Assembly: GCA_027319095.1 (NCBI GenBank)
Contig: DAHVNW010000001.1
Span: 38,374-102,373, forward strand
Reading direction: 5' to 3'
DNA: 64,000 nt
Source: a bacterium
GTDB lineage: Bacteria > SZUA-79 > Acidulodesulfobacterales > Acidulodesulfobacteraceae
Part shown: in pieces, positions 1 to 7,382 of the stretch
How the letters are laid out: every line of letters begins with the position of its first letter
Position numbering within the stretch: position 1 is the first letter of the stretch
The notes under the pieces: model-generated
Database searches by the model: none
What the model was told of the DNA's origin: nothing
The model's input: only the letters and a program-made list of their open reading frames with translations
Made by a program: the position numbers and the translations under genes

Positions 1-1082
1 GCGTAATTATTCATCACGGCAGGGTTTTTAAGGAAGGAGAAGCCTTTTCTTCCTTGACTTTTCCGGTAAAGGCAGATTTTGCGGTAGAAATAGAAAGCAG
101 GAGAAAAACATCCGCTAACCACAGCGCCATCCATCTTTTGCAGGCGTCTCTGAGAAAAATCTTCGGCAGCCGCGTGTCTCAACAGGGTTCGTATGTCGAT
201 TCCGAAAGGCTAAGGTTCGATTTTTCATACGGCAAGTCCCTTTCGGACGAAGAAATCAGAAAGATCGAAACTGCCGTCAACGAATATATTTTTGCGGATA
301 TAAATGTCCGCATCGACGAAACGGACGTTAAAACGGCTTTAAACTCCGGCGCGCTGCACTTTTTCGACGAAAAATACGAGGACAAAGTCAGGATAGTGTC
401 CATGGACGAAGTATCCAAAGAATTTTGCGGAGGAACACATGTTTCAAGAACCGGAGAAATAGGATTTTTTAAAATTTTGGGAGAGTTTTCCGTAGCGTCA
501 GGCATAAGGCGCATCGAAGCCATTACAGGCTTAAATTATCTTAATTATTTATACGTCGGGGAAGACAACATAAATAACATAGTAAAATTGTTAAACTGTT
601 CTAAAGCCGATGTATATAATAAAATAATTAAACTGCATTACGATTACGAATTTTTAGAAAAGGCAAACGCGGAACTTCAGTCTAAATTAAACTCTTTCGA
701 AGCGGAACGCCTGGTTAAACAGTTTAAAACGACGAACGGAGGCACAAGTTATTTAGCGTCTAAATTTCAAAACGTTTCCGTCGAAGAATTAAAAGAGCTC
801 GCAAATGCTCTTAAAATGCGCCATGATTTTCCTCGGGGCGCCGCCGCCGTTGTTTTTGCCTCTAATTTAAACGGAGAAAAATTGGTTTATATAGTTTCCG
901 CCTTTGGCGGCGCGGACGCTTCCGGTATAATAAAGCGCATAAATTCGGAATTCGGCGGGAAAGGGGGCGGTAAAAAAGACTTTTCTCAAGGAGGATCCGC
1001 CGATGTTTCTAAATTCGAAGGCTTCGAAAAAATCGCCGGAAATATTATTTCGGAGGAATTATTTGCAAAAGCGAAAATATAA
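1..1082 (+). CDS. alaS: Alanyl-tRNA synthetase, C-terminal part (5' end outside window)
   Basis: The reading frame is open from the window edge, so this is the last ~359 residues of a roughly 870-residue enzyme that charges tRNA-Ala and clears mischarged Ser/Gly. The visible part starts with the HHGRVF segment. The editing domain follows, with the zinc-binding pair NHSAIHLLQ (HxxxH, near nt 117) and CGGTH (CxxxH, near nt 427). A short coiled coil and a Gly-rich DHHA1-type C-terminal domain (GGKGGGKKDFSQGG) complete it. The catalytic class II domain lies upstream and cannot be assessed. The end overlaps the start of the next lipoprotein gene, so the two are probably co-transcribed and translationally coupled. 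All editing-site ligands seen are intact. Confidence 0.97.
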   Translation, partial: VIIHHGRVFKEGEAFSSLTFPVKADFAVEIESRRKTSANHSAIHLLQASLRKIFGSRVSQQGSYVDSERLRFDFSYGKSLSDEEIRKIETAVNEYIFADINVRIDETDVKTALNSGALHFFDEKYEDKVRIVSMDEVSKEFCGGTHVSRTGEIGFFKILGEFSVASGIRRIEAITGLNYLNYLYVGEDNINNIVKLLNCSKADVYNKIIKLHYDYEFLEKANAELQSKLNSFEAERLVKQFKTTNGGTSYLASKFQNVSVEELKELANALKMRHDFPRGAAAVVFASNLNGEKLVYIVSAFGGADASGIIKRINSEFGGKGGGKKDFSQGGSADVSKFEGFEKIAGNIISEELFAKAKI

Positions 1083-1839
1083 ATATAATCCGTTTCTTAT
1101 ATTTACATTGTTTATAATAGGCGTATCGTTGGGTTTAAGCGGGTGCGCTTCATATGTCCGGACGGCGGCAAAGACGGCTTATGCGCCCGTAATGTCATAC
1201 GAAAGCAGGTCGGAAGTTTTAGCGGGACTTAACCGCAATTACGGACGTTTCGAAGGCATATCCGGAAGGATAAGGATTACTGCCCAAAGCGGCGGTTTTT
1301 CTTTCGAGCAGGCTGGGCTTTACAGATATATCGTCCGAAAATATATGCAGTTTACCATTTTGGATATATACGGAGACGTCCTGTTTTACGCCAAGATATC
1401 GAAACAAGGCAAAAAAGGCGATAAGGCGGTTTTTTTCTACGGTAAGAGCCGCGGAATTCAATCTATAAACCTTAGTAAAAAATATACGGGAAAAAAGTTA
1501 TCGAACGAAAGGCTGTTTAAGGTTTTTAAAATATTTTTAAACATGGACGATTTGCATAAAATTAAAAAAGCGTCTTTATTCTATAATACCGGTAACGGTT
1601 TTTTCTTCGAATACCGCCGGCGCGGGAAAAATGCCGCGGATTACTATATATACGTTACCAGAACTTACCTTGTCCATAAGATAACCGAAGTCGAACATAA
1701 AAAAATTACAGGCTTAATCCGATTTAAAGACTACGTTTCCAAAGGCGGCAGCAAGGTGCCGCTAAAAATTTATGTTGACGATTATTTATATAATGTTAAA
1801 ATAAAAGTGGCGCTTTCTAAAGGAAGCAAGGTAATTTAA
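1063..1839 (+). CDS. Outer-membrane lipoprotein, LolB/DUF4292-like
   Basis: A 258-residue lipoprotein. I place the start at TTG 1063, because GGAGG at 1052-1056 lies 6 nt upstream; a longer frame from ATG 1003 would run through alaS and add an implausible charged leader. The N-terminus is Lys/Arg-rich, then a hydrophobic stretch ending in lipobox LSGC (Cys28), so a signal-peptidase II substrate. The rest reads as a beta-rich domain (GRFEGISGRIRITAQSGGFS ... GLYRYIVRKYMQF) like the LolB/DUF4292 lipoprotein-binding fold. It precedes bamD, and such pairs are common in outer-membrane biogenesis loci. The specific function is not known; assignment to the LolB-like fold is by pattern only. Confidence 0.75.
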   Translation: MQKRKYKYNPFLIFTLFIIGVSLGLSGCASYVRTAAKTAYAPVMSYESRSEVLAGLNRNYGRFEGISGRIRITAQSGGFSFEQAGLYRYIVRKYMQFTILDIYGDVLFYAKISKQGKKGDKAVFFYGKSRGIQSINLSKKYTGKKLSNERLFKVFKIFLNMDDLHKIKKASLFYNTGNGFFFEYRRRGKNAADYYIYVTRTYLVHKITEVEHKKITGLIRFKDYVSKGGSKVPLKIYVDDYLYNVKIKVALSKGSKVI

Positions 1840-1863
1840 AGTAGCTCAAAATAAAAAAATAAT

Positions 1864-2634
1864 ATGACTAACTATATAGAAATAAACGGAAAAAAAAAGT
1901 TTTCGTTTTTGACGGCAGTTATATTTGCCGCAGTCCTGGCAATTTTTTCCGCTGCGCTTTCGGGGTGCGGCAAAAACGTTAAGAAAAATATACTGCCCCC
2001 CGACGTTTACTATCAAAAAGCTCTAAGCGATTCTCAAAACCATAATTATGGAACAGCCGCAAAAAATTTTAAATCCCTTATCGAAAATTATCCTACCTAT
2101 CGCAACACGAGGAAGGCCGAATTAAAGCTCGGCGACATTTACTATCTCGAAGGAAAATATATCGAATCGCAGGGGGCATACTTAGATTTTATTCATTTGC
2201 ATCCCCGTTCTAAATATGTGCCTTTTGCTATGTTTTACGAAGCCGTATCCTTTTATAAAAGAAGGGAAGCGGTCGGAAGAAGCCAGAGACCCCTTAAGCG
2301 TGCAAAAACCGTTTTCGAAAAACTTATATCGAAATACCCTTACTCAAAATATGCGAAAAGAGCTTTTAAATATATCAGGCTTATCGATATAAGGCTATCG
2401 GAAAATACTTTTTTTACCGGACTCTATTACTATAACGCAAGCATTTGGAAACCGGCTATATATATGTTTAAAACCGTTTTAAAGCAATACGGAGGAGACA
2501 ATGTTCCTATTATTCCGAAAACTCTTTACTATCTCGCCGCCTGCTATAAAAATACCGGAAATAAAAAAATGGAAGCCCGTTATATGAATATGCTTAAATC
2601 AAAATATCCGCAAAGCAAAGACGCGGGAAAATAG
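1864..2634 (+). CDS. bamD: BamD-like outer membrane assembly lipoprotein
   Basis: 256 residues with a lipoprotein signal peptide (lipobox LSGC, Cys35) followed by TPR-type helices. YYQKALSDSQNHNYGTAAKN, then GDIYYLEGKYIESQGAY and the HP-RSKYVPFA stretch are typical of BamD/YfiO, which holds the BAM complex that inserts beta-barrel proteins. Length matches the family (~240-260). It lies 24 nt after another lipoprotein gene and ends 1 nt before a strong promoter for infC, so it closes the alaS-lipoprotein unit. A barrel substrate for this machinery, the Cyc2-like porin, is encoded 10 kb downstream. The alternative is a general TPR lipoprotein such as CpoB, less likely because of the spacing of the repeats. 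Confidence 0.8.
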   Translation: MTNYIEINGKKKFSFLTAVIFAAVLAIFSAALSGCGKNVKKNILPPDVYYQKALSDSQNHNYGTAAKNFKSLIENYPTYRNTRKAELKLGDIYYLEGKYIESQGAYLDFIHLHPRSKYVPFAMFYEAVSFYKRREAVGRSQRPLKRAKTVFEKLISKYPYSKYAKRAFKYIRLIDIRLSENTFFTGLYYYNASIWKPAIYMFKTVLKQYGGDNVPIIPKTLYYLAACYKNTGNKKMEARYMNMLKSKYPQSKDAGK

Positions 2635-2663
2635 TTGACACGGCTTTTAAATTATGCAATAAT
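2635..2663 (+). promoter_or_regulatory. Sigma70-type promoter for infC
   Basis: A perfect -35 TTGACA at 2635-2640, a 17-nt spacer and AATAAT at 2658-2663 (5 of 6 matches to the -10). It starts immediately after the bamD stop codon. The predicted transcript start (~2670) falls after the in-frame ATG at 2667, so that ATG cannot be the infC start on this transcript. Direct sequence observation; the transcript start is inferred. Confidence 0.8.
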
Positions 2664-2699
2664 TTAATGCTAAACTATTTAAAAAAGGGAGAGGTTAAT

Positions 2700-3305
2700 A
2701 TACAGAAAAATACTAAAACTCATATCAACGAAAGCATCAGGGCTAAAGAAGTCAGGGTTATCGACGAGGACGGCAAGCAGGCCGGCATAATGCCTTTGTA
2801 CGACGCCGTCAAGCTTGCAAAAGAAAAATTTTTAGACCTCGTGGAAGTTTCGGAAGAAGCAAAACCCCCTGTTTGCAGGATAATGGATTTCGGCAAATTT
2901 AAATACGAACAAAGCAAAAAGGCTCAGGAGGCTAAAAAAAAGCAGGTCGTTATCCATCTAAAAGAAATTAAATTCAGGCCTAATACGGACGAGCACGATT
3001 ATCAATTCAAATTAAAAAATACTCTATCTTTTCTTAAAGAAGGCAACAAAGTAAAATTAACCGTTACGTTTAAAGGCAGGGAGCTTGCCCATACCGAACT
3101 GGGCATAAAAGTTATATTAAGGGCGATAGAGGATATTAAGGAATTTGGCGTTCCGGAGTTTCCTATAAAGCCTGATGTCAAAAGAACTTTCAGCACCGTA
3201 GTAGTTCCGGTAAAGGCTAAAAAGACCGGCGACAGGGATAATAAAAAAGAAAAAGCCGGAGAAAACGCCGGAATAAAAGAACAAGCGAGCGAAAAATATA
3301 AATAA
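2700..3305 (+). CDS. infC: Translation initiation factor IF-3, probable AUA start
   Basis: IF-3 binds the 30S subunit, blocks premature 50S joining and proofreads start codon and initiator tRNA. The N-domain (INESIRAKEVRVIDEDGKQAG) and C-domain (KEIKFRPNTDEHDYQFKLKN) are both clear. A Lys/Glu-rich tail of about 25 residues is added at the end. The only upstream ATG in frame (2667) has no ribosome-binding site and sits at or before the predicted transcript start. ATA at 2700 is preceded by GGGAGAGG (2687-2694) at good spacing. infC uses a rare AUU start in E. coli for autoregulation, so AUA here would fit the same logic. The gene heads the infC-rpmI-rplT group. Confidence 0.93.
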   Translation: MQKNTKTHINESIRAKEVRVIDEDGKQAGIMPLYDAVKLAKEKFLDLVEVSEEAKPPVCRIMDFGKFKYEQSKKAQEAKKKQVVIHLKEIKFRPNTDEHDYQFKLKNTLSFLKEGNKVKLTVTFKGRELAHTELGIKVILRAIEDIKEFGVPEFPIKPDVKRTFSTVVVPVKAKKTGDRDNKKEKAGENAGIKEQASEKYK

Positions 3306-3341
3306 TAATTTCGATAAACAATAAAATAACGGAGCACAAGG

Positions 3342-3545
3342 ATGCCAAAAATAAAAGTAAAAACAAAAAAAGGGGCAAAAAAGAGATTTAAAGTAACGGC
3401 TACCGGTCTCGTAATCCATCATAAGGCAAATAAAAGCCACATATTGACTTCAAAAAAACGCGGCAGAAAGAACAGGCTTAAAAAAGGAACCGTCGTTAAT
3501 CCGGTAGATGCAGGTAACGTTAAAAGGCTTATTCCGTATTTATAG
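3342..3545 (+). CDS. rpmI: 50S ribosomal protein L35
   Basis: 67 residues, highly basic, with the L35 signature MPKIKVKTKKGAKKRFKVT and the later KKRGRKNRLKKGT. Length is normal for the family. Its start is preceded by GGAG (aacGGAGcac). It lies 36 nt after infC in the usual infC-rpmI-rplT order. An unusually long 332-nt gap then separates it from rplT. Confidence 0.97.
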   Translation: MPKIKVKTKKGAKKRFKVTATGLVIHHKANKSHILTSKKRGRKNRLKKGTVVNPVDAGNVKRLIPYL

Positions 3546-3877
3546 CGTAATAATTATCTTAATCCAACATTGTAGATTATAAAAATTGATTTAACAAATT
3601 ATAAGTATCGGCGTTTTGTCTGTGTAGAATATATGATTAGTTTATTAAGACATGTCTTTAATCAAGACGGAAATGAGCATCTTTTAGGTTAAAACCTGAA
3701 TTCCAGCGCAGTCATTTCCGCGCAGGCGGGAAACGAAGTACAGCGAAGCTAAACGAAGTATAGCATATCTTTGCTTGCATGCTTTAAAAAACATTGTTCT
3801 TTAGCAAACAAAGATGCTTATACAGAAAATAAATTTCTAGTAACATATATTAAATAAAGATAAAAAGGAGATATAAA
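3546..3877 (+). repeat. Expanded rpmI-rplT intergenic region with two hairpins
   Basis: This 332-nt gap interrupts a ribosomal operon that is normally tight. It holds an inverted repeat with 9-nt perfect arms (CGGAAATGA 3668-3676 and TCATTTCCG 3712-3720) enclosing a nested AGGTT/AACCT hairpin at 3686-3697. Next comes the dispersed repeat copy at 3763-3818, preceded by two AAACGAAGTA words. No protein-coding frame of note is present. A clear AGGAG ribosome-binding site precedes rplT. It could be an insertion of a mobile palindromic element or an L20-type regulatory leader; the presence of related copies elsewhere favours insertion. Confidence 0.6.
3763..3818 (+). repeat. Dispersed palindromic repeat, copy A
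   Basis: About 56 nt starting GCATATCTTTGCTTGCATG and ending AAACAAAGATGCT, with ends that pair (GCATATCTTTG with CAAAGATGC). A central CTTTAAAAAACATTGTT is shared with copy B (11668-11722). The reverse complement of copy C (63528-63598) matches, including the flank GGAAACGAAGTAC (here at 3729-3741). All copies are intergenic. Confidence 0.75.
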
Positions 3878-4231
3878 ATGCCGAGGGTAAAAAGAGGTAT
3901 TTTAACCAAAAAAAGACATAAAAGGGTATTAAAGGCGGCTAAAGGTTATTACGGTGCGAGAAGCAGGCTTTTTAAGTCTGCGCAGGAAGCCGTTAATAGG
4001 GGGCTTAATTATGCCTACAGGGACAGAAAAGTCAAGAAAAGAGAGTTCAGGGGCATGTGGATAGTAAGGATTAGCGCAGCATGTAAAGAAAACGGAGTTT
4101 CCTATTCGAAATTCATGGGCGCTTTAAACAAAAAAGGAATAGAACTAAATAGAAAGGTTTTATCAGAAATAGCCCTTTCCGATAATGAAGCGTTTTCAGG
4201 TTTAGTCAAGGAAGTTCTTGCTACGGCATAA
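3878..4231 (+). CDS. rplT: 50S ribosomal protein L20
   Basis: 117 residues with the classic basic N-terminus MPRVKRGILTKKRHKRVLKA and AKGYYGARSRLFKSA. L20 is an early 23S rRNA assembly protein and in many bacteria represses its own operon. Length is standard. An AAGGAG ribosome-binding site sits 8 nt upstream. The usual next genes pheS and pheT are absent; ihfA follows after only 75 nt. Confidence 0.97.
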   Translation: MPRVKRGILTKKRHKRVLKAAKGYYGARSRLFKSAQEAVNRGLNYAYRDRKVKKREFRGMWIVRISAACKENGVSYSKFMGALNKKGIELNRKVLSEIALSDNEAFSGLVKEVLATA

Positions 4232-4306
4232 CTGCGGGATAACTTAATTAACTGAAACAAACTTAACCAACTAAAATAAAAACCTAAATTGGAGTTTTTA
4301 TAAAAC

Positions 4307-4615
4307 ATGGCTTTAACCCGGGCAGATTTAACGGCTAAAGTTCGTTCGAAAGTCGGCTTACCCACAGCCGAATCGGCTTCTTACGTAGCGTCTTTTTTCG
4401 GTCTCATTAAAGAAGAAGCCGAAAAATCGGGAACTATAAAACTTAACGGTTTCGGAAATTTTACGGTTAAAGAAAAGAAAGCAAGAAGGGGTAGAAATCC
4501 GCAGACAGGCGAATCCATTATTATCGGAGAAAGAAAAGTCGTAAAATTTAAGCCGTCGGTCGTTTTGAAAGCCGGAATAAACAAAAAATATAAAAATGGA
4601 ACCAAAGGCAGATGA
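4307..4615 (+). CDS. ihfA: Integration host factor alpha / HU-family DNA-bending protein
   Basis: 102 residues of the HU/IHF fold. The N-terminal helical dimerisation part (LTRADLTAKVRSKVGL) is followed by GFGNFTVKEKKARRGRNPQTG and the beta-arm with the RNPQTGE turn that intercalates DNA. Position next to a MerR-type gene in the infC neighbourhood is typical of IhfA in Deltaproteobacteria, where pheT usually sits upstream. Its tail overlaps the next gene by 20 nt, implying coupled translation. HU rather than IHF is the alternative; neighbourhood favours IhfA. Confidence 0.85.
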   Translation: MALTRADLTAKVRSKVGLPTAESASYVASFFGLIKEEAEKSGTIKLNGFGNFTVKEKKARRGRNPQTGESIIIGERKVVKFKPSVVLKAGINKKYKNGTKGR

Positions 4616-4982
4616 TATAGATAAGAAATATTATTATAAAATAGGAGAAGCCGCAAGGAAAATAGGCGTAGAACCATACGTAATAAGATATTGGGAAACC
4701 GAATTTTCTTTTTTAAAGCCTTATAAGTCCAAGAGCAGCCACAGGCTTTATTCCAAAGCCGACGTAGAAAAGCTTTTGCTTATAAAAGATTATCTGTATA
4801 ATAAAAGATTTACGATAGAAGGGGCAAAAAAAGCGATAAAGTCGAAGCCGCAGGAAAATGTTTCCCGCAATATCGCCGAAATTAAGAATATTAGTGCGGA
4901 CAGCGTGGAATTCTTAAACGACCTCAAAGAAAAATTAAATTCCGTTAAATCCCTTTTGTCGTCAAGAAAATCGAAGAATTAA
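4596..4982 (+). CDS. MerR-family transcriptional regulator
   Basis: 128 residues. The MerR winged-helix domain is clear: YYKIGEAARKIGVEPYVIRY followed by WETEFSFLKPYKSKSSHRLY (residues ~10-50), then a short helical linker and an acidic/basic coiled coil. There are no C-terminal metal-binding cysteines, so it is the small effector-less type found next to ihfA in many deltaproteobacteria. The start codon lies inside ihfA (20-nt overlap). Targets cannot be read from the sequence. Confidence 0.85.
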   Translation: MEPKADDIDKKYYYKIGEAARKIGVEPYVIRYWETEFSFLKPYKSKSSHRLYSKADVEKLLLIKDYLYNKRFTIEGAKKAIKSKPQENVSRNIAEIKNISADSVEFLNDLKEKLNSVKSLLSSRKSKN

Positions 4983-4995
4983 CGAGGAATTAAAC

Positions 4996-5817
4996 TTGAA
5001 TATACTTCTTTCCAATGACGACGGCGTCTATGCTACCGGGATAAATATTTTATACGAAGAACTAAAAAAAACCTCCGACGTCGTAATAGTCGCTCCAGAC
5101 AGGGAACGTAGCGCAAGCTCGCATTCCCTTACTATCGACAGGCCATTAAGAGTCAACGAAATAAAACCCAATGTATATTCGGTGGATGGAACGCCCACGG
5201 ATGCCGTAAATATCGCCGTTCATTCAATTCTAAAAACCAAGCCGGACCTTGTAATTTCCGGCATCAATTACGGCGGCAATATTTGCGACGACGTAATTTA
5301 TTCCGGGACGGTTTCCGCCGCAATGGAAGGGGCGATTATGGGGATAAAATCGATTGCGGCTTCTTTAGTCGTCAATAAAGGCGGCGGTTATCTACCCAAA
5401 GACGCGTCTTTAGAAGAAGACCTGGAGGCTTCTTTCGAAAAAGCGGCGCTGTTCATGTCCAACCTTGCCTCGGTATTCGAAAAGAGCGGCTTTTCGGAAA
5501 ATACTCTTTTAAACGTTAATATTCCGCAGACCATAATCAAGAAAGAAAAAAACCAGTTTGAATACCGTATAACTAAACAGGGCAAACGTTATTTCGAGGA
5601 TTTCGTGGTAGAGAAAATGGACCCGAGAGGCAGAAAATACTACTGGATATGGGGCAAAAATATCAGGTTCGACGATATTTCAGGGAGCGATTACGAAGCC
5701 GTCCATAACGGGCTTATTTCCGTTACCCCGATTCATCTCGATATGACGAACTACAAAGCTATCGAAAAACTAAGAAATATCGATTTATCTTTAAAATACG
5801 ATAATATGATAATATGA
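4996..5817 (+). CDS. surE: 5'/3'-nucleotidase SurE
   Basis: 273 residues. The metal-binding NDDG (D8, D9), the SASSHSLT segment, DGTPTDAVNIAV and SGINYGGNICDDVIYSGTV mark the SurE acid phosphatase fold that dephosphorylates nucleoside monophosphates. The start is TTG 4996 with GAGG 9 nt upstream. It ends with a 4-nt ATGA overlap with pcm. The surE-pcm-sigma order mirrors the enterobacterial surE-pcm-nlpD-rpoS stationary-phase operon, without nlpD. Confidence 0.95.
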   Translation: MNILLSNDDGVYATGINILYEELKKTSDVVIVAPDRERSASSHSLTIDRPLRVNEIKPNVYSVDGTPTDAVNIAVHSILKTKPDLVISGINYGGNICDDVIYSGTVSAAMEGAIMGIKSIAASLVVNKGGGYLPKDASLEEDLEASFEKAALFMSNLASVFEKSGFSENTLLNVNIPQTIIKKEKNQFEYRITKQGKRYFEDFVVEKMDPRGRKYYWIWGKNIRFDDISGSDYEAVHNGLISVTPIHLDMTNYKAIEKLRNIDLSLKYDNMII

Positions 5818-6467
5818 ATAAAAAGCTAACGGGCAGTCTTATTTCTAAAGGTGTAGATAATAAAGCCGTCCTTGGAGTTCTTGGGAAAATCCCGCGGGAA
5901 AAATTCGTCGAACAGCCCTTTAGGAATATCGAAATTTGTTATGGAGATTCGCCTCTTCCAATAGGTCATAGTCAGACCATTTCCAGCGTTTATACCGTGG
6001 GCTTGATGACGCAGGCCCTTAGTTTGAACAAAGAGCATAAGGTTTTAGAAATAGGAACGGGTTCAGGTTACCAGGCTGCCGTTCTTTCTTTTCTTTGCGC
6101 CTCGGTTTTTACAATAGAGCGTATCAGGGATTTATCGTTAAAGGCAAGGGTCGTTATTGAGTCTTTAGATATACGTAACGTAACTTTCATCGTAGGCGAC
6201 GGTTCGATCGGCTTCGGAGAATACGCTCCTTACGACAGGATTATTATAACCGCATGTTCTCCCGATATTCCGATGCCCCTGTTTAACCAGCTTAGCGAAG
6301 GAGGGATAATGGTAGTTCCGTTAGAGCGGGACGGTTTCCAAAGCATTTGCTCCATAGAAAAGAAAAACGGAGAGCCGGTTTCGAAAGACATCGCTCCAGC
6401 AAATTTCGTTAAACTTATAGGGAAAAACGGTTATGAAGCGCAAACGCTCAATCGGTGCGGTTTCTGA
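5814..6467 (+). CDS. pcm: Protein-L-isoaspartate O-methyltransferase
   Basis: 217 residues. It methylates isoaspartyl residues in damaged proteins using S-adenosylmethionine. The substrate segment YGDSPLPIGHSQTISS, the SAM-binding EIGTGSGYQAAVLS (residues ~79-92) and DGSIGFGEYAPYDRI are all family hallmarks. It overlaps surE by 4 nt (ATGA) and the sigma-factor gene by 35 nt, so the three are translated from one message. Confidence 0.95.
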   Translation: MNKKLTGSLISKGVDNKAVLGVLGKIPREKFVEQPFRNIEICYGDSPLPIGHSQTISSVYTVGLMTQALSLNKEHKVLEIGTGSGYQAAVLSFLCASVFTIERIRDLSLKARVVIESLDIRNVTFIVGDGSIGFGEYAPYDRIIITACSPDIPMPLFNQLSEGGIMVVPLERDGFQSICSIEKKNGEPVSKDIAPANFVKLIGKNGYEAQTLNRCGF

Positions 6468-7377
6468 CGAAAATGTTTTCGACATTGCCGACAACGATTT
6501 CGGAACGGGAAAAAGAACGTTCGTCAAATCCGAAGACAATACGATTTCGAACCAATATCTTAAGCTTCTCAAAAAATATCCTCTTTTGACTAAAAAACAA
6601 GAGTACAATCTTGCGCTTAAAGTCAGCGAAGGCGACGAAAAGGCCAGGGACCTGATGATAAAATCCAATCTCGGCCTCGTTATAAGCGTTGCAAAAAGGT
6701 TTCTCGGAAGGGGGCTTTCTTTCGAAGACCTCATAATGGAGGGGAATATAGGACTCATAAAAGCGGTGGAAAGATTTAAGCCCAAAAAAGGATTCAGGCT
6801 TTCTACATATGCCATATGGTGGATAAGACAGACTATTGAGCGAGGCATATTAAATTCGGGCAGGGTTGTAAGGCTTCCAATCCATGTATCCGAAAATTTT
6901 TATAAATATACGAGAGCCGTAAAGGAAGTTACCGGCGAAGTTAAGAGGAAGCCGAATTTCGGCGAAGTAGCCCATCATATGGGCATTAAGGAAGCTAAAC
7001 TCGAAAAGATTCTCGGCTTTATCGGCAACATTTATTCTTTGGATTCTCATTATCCTCATAACGGCGACGAAGACGATGCGGGCGCTTCTTTTTCTAATTT
7101 GATTAGAGCGGACGAATACGATGCATCCGCTTTAGAAACCTTAGATAAAATAGAAACTTTAAACCTTCTTAACGAATGGCTTTATAAGCTTCCGGAAATA
7201 GAAAGAAAAGTTATAATTTTAAGATACGGGCTTAATTACGAAAAAACGCGGACGCTTAACGAAGTCGGCGTTATTTTTAATCTTACCAAAGAGCGCATAA
7301 GGCAGATAGAGGTCAAAGCCATAAAAAAACTTAGAAAAATGGCAAGAGATGCCGGTATATCAGGCATAGAAGGGTAA
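6433..7377 (+). CDS. rpoS: RpoS/RpoD-family sigma factor
   Basis: 314 residues, a group 2 sigma-70 factor lacking region 1.1. Region 2 is intact: NLGLVISVAKRFLGRGLSFE, DLIMEGNIGLIKAVERF and FRLSTYAIWWIRQTIERGIL, the -10 recognition and melting helix. Region 3 and region 4.2 (TLNEVGVIFNLTKERIRQIE) follow. Placement after surE-pcm matches rpoS in proteobacteria, which supports a stationary-phase or stress role. The start ATG lies inside pcm in another frame. The alternative is another group 2 sigma; I base RpoS on synteny. Confidence 0.85.
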   Translation: MKRKRSIGAVSDENVFDIADNDFGTGKRTFVKSEDNTISNQYLKLLKKYPLLTKKQEYNLALKVSEGDEKARDLMIKSNLGLVISVAKRFLGRGLSFEDLIMEGNIGLIKAVERFKPKKGFRLSTYAIWWIRQTIERGILNSGRVVRLPIHVSENFYKYTRAVKEVTGEVKRKPNFGEVAHHMGIKEAKLEKILGFIGNIYSLDSHYPHNGDEDDAGASFSNLIRADEYDASALETLDKIETLNLLNEWLYKLPEIERKVIILRYGLNYEKTRTLNEVGVIFNLTKERIRQIEVKAIKKLRKMARDAGISGIEG

Positions 7378-7382
7378 TCCCC

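Noticed and set aside
1003..1062. Longer N-terminus of the first lipoprotein
   Set aside because: It would overlap alaS by 80 nt, lacks a ribosome-binding site, and would place a charged stretch before the signal peptide; TTG 1063 follows GGAGG.
6321..6848. A 175-residue minus-strand frame over pcm and the sigma factor
   Set aside because: It overlaps two well-supported genes and has no recognisable domain or start signal.
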